Assembly: GCF_028751545.1 (NCBI RefSeq)
Contig: NZ_CP071867.1
Location: forward strand, 1,213,306 to 1,277,305
Direction: 5' to 3'
Length of the DNA stretch: 64,000 nucleotides
Source: Gilliamella sp. B3022
GTDB taxonomy: Bacteria; Pseudomonadota; Gammaproteobacteria; Enterobacterales; Orbaceae
How positions within the stretch are numbered: the stretch's first letter is position 1; every line of letters starts with the position of its first letter. Positions 45,256-54,864 of the stretch are shown piece after piece. A program made the translations under genes and the position numbers. The notes under the pieces are model-generated. The model worked only from the letters and a program-made list of their open reading frames with translations. It was not told the origin of the DNA and ran no database searches.

Positions 45256-46149
45256 TTACTCTGATTTAATTGGTTGTGCTTGTTTTAAAAAATCGATTCC
45301 CGTCATCGTATTTTCATCTTCAATATATTGTTGTGCTGACTTATTCAAAATCAAAATACTAATTCGACGATTGGCATCTTTGCTGTAATTTTGATTATTG
45401 AGACTTACCGTATCAGCAAGAGCAATAATGCGAATAATCTTGCCAGAATCTAATCCGCCAGCAATAAGTTCTCTTCTTGATGAATTTGCTCTATCAGCAG
45501 ATAACTCCCAGTTACTGTACCCTCGATCACCGGTTATATACTGACGCTCATCAGTGTGACCTGATAAAGTCATTTTGTTTGGCAAAGAATTTAAAATTGG
45601 CGCAAGCGCATGCAAAATATCTTGCATATCAGAACGAATTACGGCGCTTCCTACTTCAAACATGGGATTATCATCCGTTGCCAGAATTTGTATCCGTAAT
45701 CCCATTTCGGTCAATTCAATGATCAAATTGGCGGCTAATTTTTTTAATCTAGGATCAATTTGGAAGACTTCATAGATTTTTTGAGCTACTTTTATCAGCT
45801 GTAATTTTTCAACTTGTTTGGATTCTGATTCTGTCAGGTTTTGGCTTAAAAATGTATTTTTTTCTTCGCCTAATTTTTTACTAACATCATCACCACCACC
45901 TGGAATGGGGCTTTCACTGTCACTTAGGTTTTTACCGCCATTTTGCCCCAAAATAATCGGTGTTCTAAAGTATTCTGCGATACCTTGTAATTCTTGTGGA
46001 CTCGATTTGGAAATTAACCACATAACCAAAAAAAGTGCCATCATCGCTGTCATGAAGTCAGCATAAGCGATTTTCCACGAACCACCATGGTGACTGCCAC
46101 CATGCCCTGATTTTTTTTTAGTGATTATTCTTACAGATTTGTCTTTCAT
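45256..46149 (-). CDS. motB: Flagellar stator protein MotB
   Basis: The 297-aa protein has one N-terminal membrane helix with the proton-carrying Asp in WKIAYADFMTAMMALFLVMW and a C-terminal OmpA-like peptidoglycan-binding domain (LSGHTDERQYITGDRGYSNWELSADRANSSRREL). With MotA it forms the torque-generating proton channel. Overlaps the motA stop by one base. Confidence 0.97.
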   Translation of the reverse strand: MKDKSVRIITKKKSGHGGSHHGGSWKIAYADFMTAMMALFLVMWLISKSSPQELQGIAEYFRTPIILGQNGGKNLSDSESPIPGGGDDVSKKLGEEKNTFLSQNLTESESKQVEKLQLIKVAQKIYEVFQIDPRLKKLAANLIIELTEMGLRIQILATDDNPMFEVGSAVIRSDMQDILHALAPILNSLPNKMTLSGHTDERQYITGDRGYSNWELSADRANSSRRELIAGGLDSGKIIRIIALADTVSLNNQNYSKDANRRISILILNKSAQQYIEDENTMTGIDFLKQAQPIKSE

Positions 46150-47036
46150 TATTCGTTATTTTCATTTGAGTTGGCATTTTTATCTTTTACATCTTGTATG
46201 TATTTTTCTAATTCAAAAAAGGATGGTCTTTCATGAGAAAATAACGTTTTTCTCCCAAATTCAATACAAATTTGTGGGGCATAATCGTGCATACTAGCAA
46301 TGAGTATTACTTTGGTACACTCTAGTGTTTTGATCACACCGGTGTTTCTTTGCTTTAATAATGCGGCTAATGGGGAAACAAATCCGTAAGCCAATAAAAT
46401 ACCTAAAAAAGTTCCTACCATGGCATGCGCAATAAGTTCACCCAACTCACTCGCTGGTCTGTCCGCTTGTGCTAAAGTATTAATGACACCCATAACGGCT
46501 GCCACAATACCAAAAGCTGGTAATCCATCCCCAACACTGGAAATTGCATCAGCCGGTTTTTCTAATTCGTGAGTATAAGTCTCGATCTCTTCATTCATCA
46601 GCGCTTCAATTTCAAATGCATCCATATTGCCACTGATCATTAATCGCAAATAATCAGTGATAAAATCACAGATTTGAGGATTGGCTAAAATAATTGGATA
46701 CTTTTTGAATAACTCGCTCTCTTTTGGATTATCAATATCAGATTCAATGGATAATGTACCATTTTGTCGAATTTTAGTAAGAATGGTGTACATTAAATTA
46801 ATCAGTGTTAGATAAAGTGTTTTATTATATTTGGATGATTTAAATAATTGGCCTAATGCTTTAAGTGTCGCTTTTATTACTTTCTTTTCATTACTGACAA
46901 TAAAAGCCCCTATTGCTGTTCCACCAATAATCAGAAATTCTAATGGTTGAAAAAGTACTGCTAAATACCCTCCACTTAGCACATAACCAACTAAAGCAGA
47001 AGCGATAACAACAATATATCCTATAATTATTAACAT
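46149..47036 (-). CDS. motA: Flagellar stator protein MotA
   Basis: The 295-aa protein has four membrane helices and the conserved PAFGIVAAVMGVINTLAQADRPASELGELIAHAMVGTFLGILLAYGFVSPLA block with channel prolines. Its length equals E. coli MotA. It follows flhC by 43 bp, as in enteric flhDC-motAB regions, but the cheAW genes that usually follow motB are missing. Confidence 0.97.
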   Translation of the reverse strand: MLIIIGYIVVIASALVGYVLSGGYLAVLFQPLEFLIIGGTAIGAFIVSNEKKVIKATLKALGQLFKSSKYNKTLYLTLINLMYTILTKIRQNGTLSIESDIDNPKESELFKKYPIILANPQICDFITDYLRLMISGNMDAFEIEALMNEEIETYTHELEKPADAISSVGDGLPAFGIVAAVMGVINTLAQADRPASELGELIAHAMVGTFLGILLAYGFVSPLAALLKQRNTGVIKTLECTKVILIASMHDYAPQICIEFGRKTLFSHERPSFFELEKYIQDVKDKNANSNENNE

Positions 47037-47079
47037 TGGTTTTCCTTTTTCTCCATAATTAATGTTTCTAATACTGATT

Positions 47080-47685
47080 TTAAACTGTCATTTTTTTAGC
47101 AATTGCTGAATGAAAATTGTTTGGTACTGATAGTACCTGTAAACACTTTGCATGGTTTTCTTTCGGTGTTTTATTATTTTTTTCTGCCCTTGATGGTGGC
47201 TGACATAAACTGCAAATAAAACTGTTGTATGGCTGATAAGCATGCGTAATAAATCGTCCATGACATTCTTTACAACATGATTGTTGCATGATATTACTTT
47301 CAACAAATTTTACTAAGATCCAAGCACGGGTTATTCCTAAAATGGGCTCGTGTTCATGTGAGAATGAACATTGCTCTAAATAAAGTTGATAGGCTTTTAA
47401 AATCGTTTGTATACCAGGCTTTGTGCCATGTTTCACCAAAAAATGGTAAGCATTGTAAAATATACTAGAATGAATATTGGGTTCCCACGTCATAAACCAC
47501 GTGGTGGAGAATGGTAATAAGCCTTTGGGTGGAGGGCAACCTTGAATCTCTTTATACAGTTTTATTAGTTTACCTCGACTTAAATTCGTTTCACTTTCTA
47601 GCATTTGAATTCTTGCGCCAAGTGAAATTAATCGGGTAGCTAATTGAACTTCCTTATATTTTTGAATGATACTTGAACACTTCAT
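47080..47685 (-). CDS. flhC: Flagellar master regulator subunit FlhC
   Basis: The 201-aa protein forms the FlhD4C2 activator of class 2 flagellar promoters. Its zinc site is intact: Cys138, Cys141, Cys158, Cys161, matching the spacing in E. coli Flh[60 protein letters not shown] is a clear family match. AAAGGA precedes the ATG. Confidence 0.96.
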   Translation of the reverse strand: MKCSSIIQKYKEVQLATRLISLGARIQMLESETNLSRGKLIKLYKEIQGCPPPKGLLPFSTTWFMTWEPNIHSSIFYNAYHFLVKHGTKPGIQTILKAYQLYLEQCSFSHEHEPILGITRAWILVKFVESNIMQQSCCKECHGRFITHAYQPYNSFICSLCQPPSRAEKNNKTPKENHAKCLQVLSVPNNFHSAIAKKMTV

Positions 47686-47700
47686 CCTGATTCCTTTTCG

Positions 47701-48039
47701 CTACTTATTTAATGAATCCAAAAGTAAACTTGATAAAAGTATACCCGTATGCATTTGTTTTATATCACTTATGCGGGAATCTTCTGTGAGTTTTTTCATC
47801 ATTTCTGCGTTTTCAAATCGCAATTGAAATGTTAATTGATTCGTTTCTGATAAAACCAACATTTGTGAAGTATTTAAACTGCTAAGTATGTCGGCTGTTT
47901 CTTCATCAATGCCTAGTCGATACATTGCCATCACTTTATCTTTTTCAAGCATCTTTTGACTTAACAAGAGTGTTGAAAGATTCAAATGATGTATACATTT
48001 CAAAATATCGTCATCGAGTATATTTCCCAATTTAATCAC
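47701..48039 (-). CDS. flhD: Flagellar master regulator subunit FlhD (non-ATG start)
   Basis: The protein (about 112 aa) matches FlhD throughout: IHHLNLSTLLLSQKMLEKDKVMAMYRLGIDEETADIL, LAETNQL-like LSETNQLTFQLRF, and DIKQMHTGILLSSLLL. No in-frame ATG lies near the expected N-terminus. GTG at 48039 (GGAT eight bases upstream) or TTG at 48030 are the best starts; a far upstream TTG at 48096 would add an unlikely hydrophobic leader. It is 15 bp ahead of flhC and 172 bp after fliA. Confidence 0.85.
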   Translation of the reverse strand: MIKLGNILDDDILKCIHHLNLSTLLLSQKMLEKDKVMAMYRLGIDEETADILSSLNTSQMLVLSETNQLTFQLRFENAEMMKKLTEDSRISDIKQMHTGILLSSLLLDSLNK

Positions 48040-48211
48040 CCATTCATATCCATTTATGTTCGTATAAAAAAACGAATAATTAATAAAATAAAACAAAAAT
48101 AATTTTTTTGTACTTAAAATTACATTTTTAAATGGAAAAGGTCAATAAAAAAATCATTTCAATTTATTTTCAATTTATTTTTTTGTGTTTTACTGTTTTA
48201 ATTCTGTTTTG

Positions 48212-48928
48212 TTATAAGGTAATTTTACTTTGTATTCGTTTAATTGCTTGACTATGTAACTGGCTAACTCGAGATTCGCTAATATTCATCACGTTACCAA
48301 TCTCTTTTAAATTCAATTCTTCTTGGTAATAAAGTGCTAAAACCATTTTTTCTTTTTCTGGTAATTTATCAATTTGTTGAATAATAATATGGCGAATTTC
48401 ATCACTAATAATTGATGAAAAGGGATTATTGTCCGTACCTGATTCAATTAATGCATCAAAATTATCGCCTGATTTTTTTTGTATTTCATCATAGGACAAT
48501 ATCTGACTGTAATTTGTATCTAATAATACTTTGCGATATTCAGTCAGGGATAATTGCAAATATGCCGCTATTTGGTGATCATTGGGAGTGACGCCTAGTT
48601 TTTTTTCTAACTCATTTATTGCATTTGTCACTTCTTTAATTTTTTTCCGCGTTTGTCTCGGCAACCAATCTCGACTACGCAGTTCATCTAGCATAGCACC
48701 TTTTATTCGAGGAACAGCAAATGTGGTAAAAGAATAACCTTGGGAAGCATCATACCGTTTTATGGTTTCTAACAAACCGATATAACCGACTTGTAATAAG
48801 TCATCAAGTTCGATAGTTGTTGGCAAACGAACCGCTAATTTAAGTGCTTCATTACGAACTAAATAGATATATTGTTGCCAATCAATTTGATTCACTATAC
48901 CTTGAGAGTTATACAGGCTATCACTCAT
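48212..48928 (-). CDS. fliA: RNA polymerase sigma-28 factor FliA
   Basis: The 238-aa sigma-70-family factor directs late flagellar promoters. Region 2 is IELDDLLQVGYIGLLETIKRYDASQGYSFTTFAVPRIKGAMLDELRSRDWLPR; region 4 ends LNLKEIGNVMNISESRVSQLHSQAIKRI. The ATG at 48928 fits the usual FliA N-terminus (MSDSLYNSQG); an upstream TTG adds four residues. It sits directly upstream of flhDC on the same strand, an arrangement different from E. coli, where fliA neighbours fliC. Confidence 0.95.
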   Translation of the reverse strand: MSDSLYNSQGIVNQIDWQQYIYLVRNEALKLAVRLPTTIELDDLLQVGYIGLLETIKRYDASQGYSFTTFAVPRIKGAMLDELRSRDWLPRQTRKKIKEVTNAINELEKKLGVTPNDHQIAAYLQLSLTEYRKVLLDTNYSQILSYDEIQKKSGDNFDALIESGTDNNPFSSIISDEIRHIIIQQIDKLPEKEKMVLALYYQEELNLKEIGNVMNISESRVSQLHSQAIKRIQSKITL

Positions 48929-49027
48929 TTTTTGAACCAATGTAAAAAAATGCTAATAAGTATTATGACGATAATTGATTAAGTTAATGGCTAGAATAAG
49001 ATAAAAAAAATTGGTAATTAACCTTAT

Positions 49028-49063
49028 TAGCAATAATGGTATTAAAAAATACCATTATTGCTA
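49028..49063. terminator. Stem-loop downstream of fliC
   Basis: A perfect 16-bp stem (49028-49043 with 49048-49063, loop AAAA) follows the fliC stop codon by about 40 bp. No strong U tract follows on the minus strand, but stem length and position suggest it ends or stabilises the flagellin transcript. Confidence 0.65.
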
Positions 49064-49103
49064 TAGTACAAATTAGAGTGACCATGAATTCTAATTGTAT
49101 ACC

Positions 49104-49916
49104 TTATTGTAATAAAGAAAGTACTGATTGAGGTACTTGATTTGCTTGTGCTAAAACTGAAGTACCTGCTTGTTGTAAGATTTGACCACGAGTCATATTA
49201 GATACTTCTTCTGCATAATCTGCATCTTCAATACGGCTACGCGCTGAACTTAGATTATTTACAGTATTGTTGATATTAGTTACCGTTGACTCAAAACGAT
49301 TTTGTACCGCACCAAGCTCACCACGTAATTCATCAATTTTTGATAATGCCGCATCAATGGTTTTTAATGGAGTTGCTGTTGGAGTATCTGATACATTGAA
49401 AGCATCTAAACCTAATTTTTTGCTATCAATTTGTTTTAAGTTGATAGTAATGACTTCACCATCATTTGCACCTACTTGAATGTTAAGAACTTTATCTTCT
49501 GATAATACTTTTGTTCCATTAAAATCAGTTTGTGCTGATACACGGTCGATCTCTTGTAAACGTTGATCGATTTCGTTTTGAATTGATACAAGATCGCTTT
49601 CAGAGTTAGTGCCGTTAGCCGCTTGAACAGTTAACTCACGAATACGTTGTACGTTATTGTTGATTTCGTTCAATGCACCTTCAGTAGTTTGTGCAATTGA
49701 AATACCATCATTTGCATTACGTGCTGCTTGAGTTAAACCTCGAATACTTGAAGAAAAACGATTGGCAATTGCTTGACCTGCTGCATCATCTTTAGCACTG
49801 TTGATACGCATACCTGATGATAAACGTTCAATTGCTGTTCCAAGAACGCTTTGAGAATGATTAAGATTGTTTCTTGCCATTAAAGACATAGTATTAGTAT
49901 TAATTACTTGTGCCAT
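49104..49916 (-). CDS. fliC: Flagellin FliC (short form)
   Basis: The filament subunit starts AQVINTNTMSLMARNNLNHSQSVLGTAIERLSSGMRINSAKDDAAGQAIANRF and ends SRIEDADYAEEVSNMTRGQILQQAGTSVLAQANQVPQSVLSLLQ. At 270 aa it is nearly all conserved D0/D1 core; the variable surface domains D2/D3 are reduced to a short linker around residues 150-190. The ATG at 49916 has an ideal AAAGGAG; the frame is open upstream but that part is leader. A sigma-28 promoter lies at 49993-50019. Confidence 0.96.
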   Translation of the reverse strand: MAQVINTNTMSLMARNNLNHSQSVLGTAIERLSSGMRINSAKDDAAGQAIANRFSSSIRGLTQAARNANDGISIAQTTEGALNEINNNVQRIRELTVQAANGTNSESDLVSIQNEIDQRLQEIDRVSAQTDFNGTKVLSEDKVLNIQVGANDGEVITINLKQIDSKKLGLDAFNVSDTPTATPLKTIDAALSKIDELRGELGAVQNRFESTVTNINNTVNNLSSARSRIEDADYAEEVSNMTRGQILQQAGTSVLAQANQVPQSVLSLLQ

Positions 49917-49992
49917 TTTTATCTCCTTTAATATGATAAGTTTCATCAACACGAAATTGAAAAATAATTCAAAACGTTTGCTGATGATTTAG

Positions 49993-50019
49993 TTATCGGT
50001 TTTAAAAAAAGAAACTTTA
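49993..50019 (-). promoter_or_regulatory. Sigma-28 promoter of fliC
   Basis: On the minus strand: TAAAGTTT, 11-nt spacer, ACCGATAA. Fifteen of sixteen consensus bases match with exact spacing, about 77 bp upstream of the flagellin ATG. Confidence 0.9.
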
Positions 50020-50184
50020 GTATTTTTTCCACGAATATTGGTTTTAAAAAAAATTATTTAAAAAATATACAACATTATGTTTATATTTCAATTGGTTATA
50101 TCAATATTATTTCCACAAAATATATCCTACTGTATTAAATAACCTCAGATTTTCACTTTTAATCTATGAATTGATTATCAATAC

Positions 50185-50211
50185 TAAACTTTTTGTTACA
50201 TCGGCCGATAA
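50185..50211 (+). promoter_or_regulatory. Sigma-28 promoter of fliDST
   Basis: TAAACTTT, 11-nt spacer, GCCGATAA. The -10 is perfect and the -35 has one mismatch. It ends 38 bp before fliD. Confidence 0.9.
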
Positions 50212-50249
50212 AACAAGATATGAAAGAATTTATATTAGGATAATCAATC

Positions 50250-51683
50250 ATGGCAATGAGTATTTTAGGTATTGGTTCTGGTATTGATTTAAATGAAGTA
50301 TTAGATCAATTAGAAGCCGTTGAAAAAAATCGTCTTACCCCAATAAAAGCTCAGCAAAAAGCAATAAATAATAAAATAAGTGGTTTTGGTAAGTTAAAAA
50401 GTGCCTTATCCACATTTAATAGTGCGACAGCAAAACTGCAAAAAAAAGAACTCTTTCATGCTCGTACAGTATTAGGTCATGATAATTATTTTACGACTAA
50501 TGTAAGAAGTAATGCTCAACTGGGTAATTATGCCGTTAGTGTGGAACAGCTTGCTAATGCACACAGCCTTGCAACCAACGCGGTAAACGATAAAAAAGCA
50601 GTGTTAGGCAACGATAATGAAACTCGAACCGTCACTATTGAACAAGCCAATGGGCAAAAGTTAAATGTTACTTTATCCAAAGATGAGACGTCTTTAGAGT
50701 CGATTGCCAATGCGATTAATCAAGCGAAGGTGGTTAATGAAGATGGTTCAACCAGTGAGTCAACCGTCAATGCAACAATTGTGCGTTCAGGAACCGATAA
50801 TTATCAGCTGGTTATTACATCAAAAGAAACCGGTGAGCAACAAACCATTACTTCAATTTCATCTGATGATGAAAAGCTTAATTCATTTATTGGTTTTGAT
50901 ATTCATCAAGCAGAATCATCGGCAATGAGTGAAGTGGCTAAAGCGCAAGATGCTAAATTTAGTTTCAATGGTATTACAATCAATAGTGAATCAAACACGG
51001 TTAAAGATGTTATTCCTGGTGTTGATATTACTTTAAAAGCTGTAACAACCACATCACAAAATTTAACTATCGGTGCCGATAATGAAAAAAGTCAAGAAGC
51101 ACTTAAAGAGTGGGTGGACGCATTTAATCAATTGCAATCAATGATATCAACTTTAACTCAATTCACCGCTAGTGATGCCAACTCAGATGAATTAAATAGT
51201 AATAATGGACCACTGATTGGAGATTCAACACTGCGTAATATTGATCAGAGCATTCGCTCTATCTTTTCGAAAGGTCAAGAAGGCGAATTATCGGTATTGT
51301 CACAAATTGGTATCAATATGGACAGCAATGGCAAACTGGTAATTAAAGAAAATGAATTAGAAAAAGCCCTCAAAGAAAACAGTGAAGCAGTCGCCATGCT
51401 ATTTACTGGTGATGGTGAAACGACAGGCATTGCTAACGAAGTGTTTACCAAAGTCAATAGCTTTATTGATAGTGATGGCATGATTGATACTGCAACTAAC
51501 GGTTTAAATTCAACGTTAAAATCATTAGATAAACGCTATGACCAAGTCAGTAATTCCATTGACCAAACCATTGAGCGATATCGAACGCAATTTACCAAAT
51601 TGGATATCTTGATCAATGAATTAAATGGTATGAGCAACTATTTAACCACCCAATTTGAAATGATGGCTAATTTAAAAAAATAA
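50250..51683 (+). CDS. fliD: Filament cap protein FliD (HAP2)
   Basis: The 477-aa cap protein begins MSILGIGSGIDLNEVLDQLEAVEKNRLTPIKAQQKAINNKISGFGKLKSAL and ends with the coiled C-terminal block SLDKRYDQVSNSIDQTIERYRTQFTKLDILINELNGMSNYLTTQFEMM. It leads a fliDST operon under sigma-28 control. Confidence 0.97.
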   Translation: MAMSILGIGSGIDLNEVLDQLEAVEKNRLTPIKAQQKAINNKISGFGKLKSALSTFNSATAKLQKKELFHARTVLGHDNYFTTNVRSNAQLGNYAVSVEQLANAHSLATNAVNDKKAVLGNDNETRTVTIEQANGQKLNVTLSKDETSLESIANAINQAKVVNEDGSTSESTVNATIVRSGTDNYQLVITSKETGEQQTITSISSDDEKLNSFIGFDIHQAESSAMSEVAKAQDAKFSFNGITINSESNTVKDVIPGVDITLKAVTTTSQNLTIGADNEKSQEALKEWVDAFNQLQSMISTLTQFTASDANSDELNSNNGPLIGDSTLRNIDQSIRSIFSKGQEGELSVLSQIGINMDSNGKLVIKENELEKALKENSEAVAMLFTGDGETTGIANEVFTKVNSFIDSDGMIDTATNGLNSTLKSLDKRYDQVSNSIDQTIERYRTQFTKLDILINELNGMSNYLTTQFEMMANLKK

Positions 51684-51692
51684 GGGATAACA

Positions 51693-52070
51693 ATGTATAA
51701 AATGGGATCTCAAGCGTATAGGCAAGTTAATTTAGAAACCAGTGTCAGTCAGGCATCACCACATCAGCTTATTGTTTTGTTATTTGATGGAGCTCTTAAT
51801 GCCATTCGACTCGCTGATTTATACATACAAAAAGGTGATATTGCCGGTAAAGGAAAAGCAATCTCAAAAGCGATTAATATCATTGATAATGGACTGAAAA
51901 GTTGCCTTGATTTAGAGCAAGGTGGTGAAATTGCAGAAAACTTAGACCAGCTGTATCACTACATTAGCCAGCAATTGGTTTTAGCTAACTTACATAATGA
52001 TAAGGAAAAACTGCAAACCTGTTTTGATTTGCTTGATAATATTGCACAAGCTTGGCGAGAGATAGCTTAG
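51693..52070 (+). CDS. fliS: Flagellin export chaperone FliS
   Basis: The 125-aa helical protein carries AYRQVNLETSVSQASPHQLIVLLFDGALNAIRLADLYIQKGDIAGKGKAISKAINIIDNGLKSCLD, the FliS signature. It binds the FliC C-terminus before export. Located 9 bp after fliD. Confidence 0.96.
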   Translation: MYKMGSQAYRQVNLETSVSQASPHQLIVLLFDGALNAIRLADLYIQKGDIAGKGKAISKAINIIDNGLKSCLDLEQGGEIAENLDQLYHYISQQLVLANLHNDKEKLQTCFDLLDNIAQAWREIA

Positions 52071-52082
52071 AGGACGAATGCT

Positions 52083-52430
52083 GTGAATACTGATTTTTTA
52101 TTAGAACAATATGAACAACTTAATTATGTTGTTGAACAAATGCTAATTGATACTCAAAAAGAAGATTGGGAATCTTTAATTCGTTGGCAACCAAAATATC
52201 ACCAATTAACGCAGGAACTTAAACTCTCTGAGGGGTTTACTGTTATTAAAAAAATGCCTTTACAATATCAAGATATTATTAAAATGTATTTCAACAATAT
52301 AATTAGCTATCATCAGCAATTAACCCAATTAATTCAAGCACGGCGGAGTGAGCTAAGCCAGCTTATTGGTAAACAAGTTGATTATCAAACAAAGATAAAC
52401 AGCTATCAAAACGTTGCTAATTTGGTATAA
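52083..52430 (+). CDS. fliT: Flagellar chaperone FliT
   Basis: The 115-aa helical protein follows fliS and starts with GTG behind AGGA. FliT is the FliD chaperone and, in enterics, also an FlhDC antagonist. Sequence conservation in FliT is low; identification rests on position, size and a pattern such as LLEQYEQLNYVVEQMLIDTQKEDWESLIRWQPKYHQLTQEL. Confidence 0.85.
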   Translation: MNTDFLLEQYEQLNYVVEQMLIDTQKEDWESLIRWQPKYHQLTQELKLSEGFTVIKKMPLQYQDIIKMYFNNIISYHQQLTQLIQARRSELSQLIGKQVDYQTKINSYQNVANLV

Positions 52431-52486
52431 GTTGGTAATTTAATGCTTTTAAATTAGATTTGCTGATAAGCAAGTTATAACACAAT

Positions 52487-52528
52487 CAGTTAAATAACGA
52501 GTGTTGAAACAGGTTATTTAACTGTTTT
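52487..52528 (+). terminator. Terminator of the fliDST operon
   Basis: Arms CAGTTAAATAAC (52487-52498) and GTTATTTAACTG (52513-52524) form a perfect 12-bp stem with a 14-nt loop followed by TTTT, 57 bp after fliT. Confidence 0.7.
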
Positions 52529-52670
52529 AACAAGCTAATAAATTGTTTATTCACTTTTTTATTAGAAAAAGTTGCTGGGAAACTGGGCATAGTTACCTTA
52601 GTCTAACAATTTATTATAAAGGATAGACTGTCATTGAGGACAAATTTAGAATTGCATCGTTATCAATTAG

Positions 52671-52976
52671 TTAAACATTCATATTCATGATTTCTTGATA
52701 TGCTGAAACGAATTTATTCCGAACTTGAATGCCAAATTGCAATGAAACCGCCGATTTTTGCATATTAACCATTACTTCATTTAGAGAAACATTCGGTTCT
52801 CCCATTTCAAAAGCTTTTGCAGAATTACTGGCTTTTATTTGCAATTGGCTAATATTATCTAATGCGGTTTTGAGCTCATCAATAAAATTATTCTCAGTTG
52901 TTAATTGAGGCTTTGTTGCATATGATGCATTTAAATGCATAAGTTCGTTTGTATTTAATGTATTGATGGTTGTCAT
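52671..52976 (-). CDS. fliE: Hook-basal body protein FliE
   Basis: The 101-aa adaptor joins the MS ring to the rod. NNFIDELKTALDNISQLQIKASNSAKAFEMGEPNVSLNEVMVNMQKSAVSLQFGIQVRNKFVSAYQEIMNMNV is a full FliE C-terminal match. It is transcribed alone and divergently from fliF, as in Salmonella. Confidence 0.96.
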   Translation of the reverse strand: MTTINTLNTNELMHLNASYATKPQLTTENNFIDELKTALDNISQLQIKASNSAKAFEMGEPNVSLNEVMVNMQKSAVSLQFGIQVRNKFVSAYQEIMNMNV

Positions 52977-53151
52977 AAAGGTTTGGTTATTGGTTTTATT
53001 TTATTACTTTAAGGTGCAATTTATCATACAAAGTAAAAACTAAATGGCGTAAGTAAGGGACAAATGCTGTGTTTTTTTAGCTATTGATTTTTATTAATAC
53101 AAAGATAATAGACCATAGAATTTATCTAATCAGTTTAGCATTAGGATATTT

Positions 53152-54864
53152 ATGGCTAGCCAAACAGTCGATGGTAAAGGCGAATCAATATTAAATAAGT
53201 TACCTTTTATAAATCAAATAAAACAAAATGCCAAAATGGCATGGTCAATTGCAGCTGTTATTGCTATTGCTATTATCAGTATTATCTATTTATGGGCTAA
53301 AGATGACTCTTATAGTGTTTTATTTAGTAATTTAAATGATAAAGATGGTGGCGAGATTATCAGCCAACTCGATAAGATGAATATCCCTTATAAATTTTCA
53401 TCGTCCGGCTCTACTATCTTAATTCCTGAAGATAAAGTTTATGATACGCGTTTGCGTATTGCACAACAAGGACTGCCTAAAGGTGGCGCTGTAGGTTTTG
53501 AATTGCTTGATAAAGAAAGTTTTGGTATGAGTCAATTCAACGAGCAAATCAATTACCAACGTGCTTTGGAGGGCGAACTATCCAGAACAATCTCGATTAT
53601 CAGTAGTATTGATGATGCTAGAGTGCATCTGGCGATGCCTAAACCATCCTTATTTGTCAGAGAAAGAAAATTTCCTTCCGCATCGGTGGCATTAACGTTA
53701 TTACCTGGCCGCAGTTTGTCACAAGGTCAAATTGATGCCATTATCCATTTAATTTCGAGTAGCGTACCAGAATTACAGTCGGATAAAGTAACGATTATTG
53801 ATCAACACGGTCACCTATTAACGGGTGAAAATTATCGTGACCGAAACGCCAATGTGGCGCAATTAGAATTTAGTGAGCGCATCGAAAACAGCGTTCGTGA
53901 ACGAGTTGAAAAAATTATTATTCCTATTTTGGGTAAACATAATGTTCGGGTACAAGTTAATGCTGAGGTTGATTTTAGTCGACAAGAATCAACTTCAGAA
54001 ATTTATGATCCTAATAGTGATATTGCTAAACAAACTATTCGCAGTAAGCAGTTAACGGAAAATCGGCAATTGATTAAAAGTTATGGAATAGGTGGTGTGC
54101 CAGGAGCTTTATCCAATCAACCTGTACCTACATCGAGTGCACCTATTGATGAAAAGAATGAAGACACAAACATTGCTGATAAACAGCAGCCGAGCAACTG
54201 GCAATCTAATAATACTTTAAATTATGAAGTTAATCGGCAAGTTGTACACAGCAAGATACCGGAGGGGCGTATTAAACGCTTATCTGTCGCGGTGCTAGTT
54301 AACTATAAGTTTGTGACCAATGCATTAGAAAATAATGAAGCAGATGAAAGTGATGGTGAAAATAAGTCGTTACTTCCAACGGAACAATGGGTAAAACTGG
54401 ATAGTAATGAATTAACTAATATCGAATTATTAGCTCGTCAAGCTATGGGGTTTTCTCAATTACGCGGCGACAGTTTGACTGTTGCCAATTTGAAATTTAC
54501 CGATCAAGAATTTGATGACAATAGTGGTATCGCGTTTTGGAAAACGCCTGAATTTTACGATTCTATTAAAACAGGCGGTAAATATTTAATCTATATTTTC
54601 ATCATTTGGATTATTTGGCGAAAAGCATTGCGTTCAGTATGGCTAAAACTACAACGACAGTACTTGAGTGTTAATAATAAAACGGCTGATTCTCAAATCA
54701 CGCTGGATGAGAAATTAGATTATAAAGCACACAGTAAGCAGCAGCAGAAAATATTTGAAGATAATATGCAGCAACAACAATATATTCGCAAAATTGTCGA
54801 GAAAGACCCTCGGGTAATGGCCTTAATTATTCGTGGTTGGATTAATAAGGAGGACACAGAATAA
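53152..54864 (+). CDS. fliF: Flagellar MS-ring protein FliF
   Basis: The 570-aa protein has membrane helices near residues 28-46 and 478-495, two ring-building domains (YSVLFSNLNDKDGGEIISQLDKMNIPYKF, DDARVHLAMPKPSLFVRERKFPSASVALTL) and a C-terminal FliG-binding tail (KDPRVMALIIRGWI). First gene of fliFGHIJK. Its stop overlaps the fliG start by one base. Confidence 0.97.
   Translation: MASQTVDGKGESILNKLPFINQIKQNAKMAWSIAAVIAIAIISIIYLWAKDDSYSVLFSNLNDKDGGEIISQLDKMNIPYKFSSSGSTILIPEDKVYDTRLRIAQQGLPKGGAVGFELLDKESFGMSQFNEQINYQRALEGELSRTISIISSIDDARVHLAMPKPSLFVRERKFPSASVALTLLPGRSLSQGQIDAIIHLISSSVPELQSDKVTIIDQHGHLLTGENYRDRNANVAQLEFSERIENSVRERVEKIIIPILGKHNVRVQVNAEVDFSRQESTSEIYDPNSDIAKQTIRSKQLTENRQLIKSYGIGGVPGALSNQPVPTSSAPIDEKNEDTNIADKQQPSNWQSNNTLNYEVNRQVVHSKIPEGRIKRLSVAVLVNYKFVTNALENNEADESDGENKSLLPTEQWVKLDSNELTNIELLARQAMGFSQLRGDSLTVANLKFTDQEFDDNSGIAFWKTPEFYDSIKTGGKYLIYIFIIWIIWRKALRSVWLKLQRQYLSVNNKTADSQITLDEKLDYKAHSKQQQKIFEDNMQQQQYIRKIVEKDPRVMALIIRGWINKEDTE

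Larger units (their letters stand above)
49917..50249. other. Divergent fliC/fliD control region
   Basis: The 333 bp carry two divergent sigma-28 promoters, one for each gene, about 165 bp apart. The fliC leader is about 70 nt. The rest is very AT-rich and contains no gene. Confidence 0.7.
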
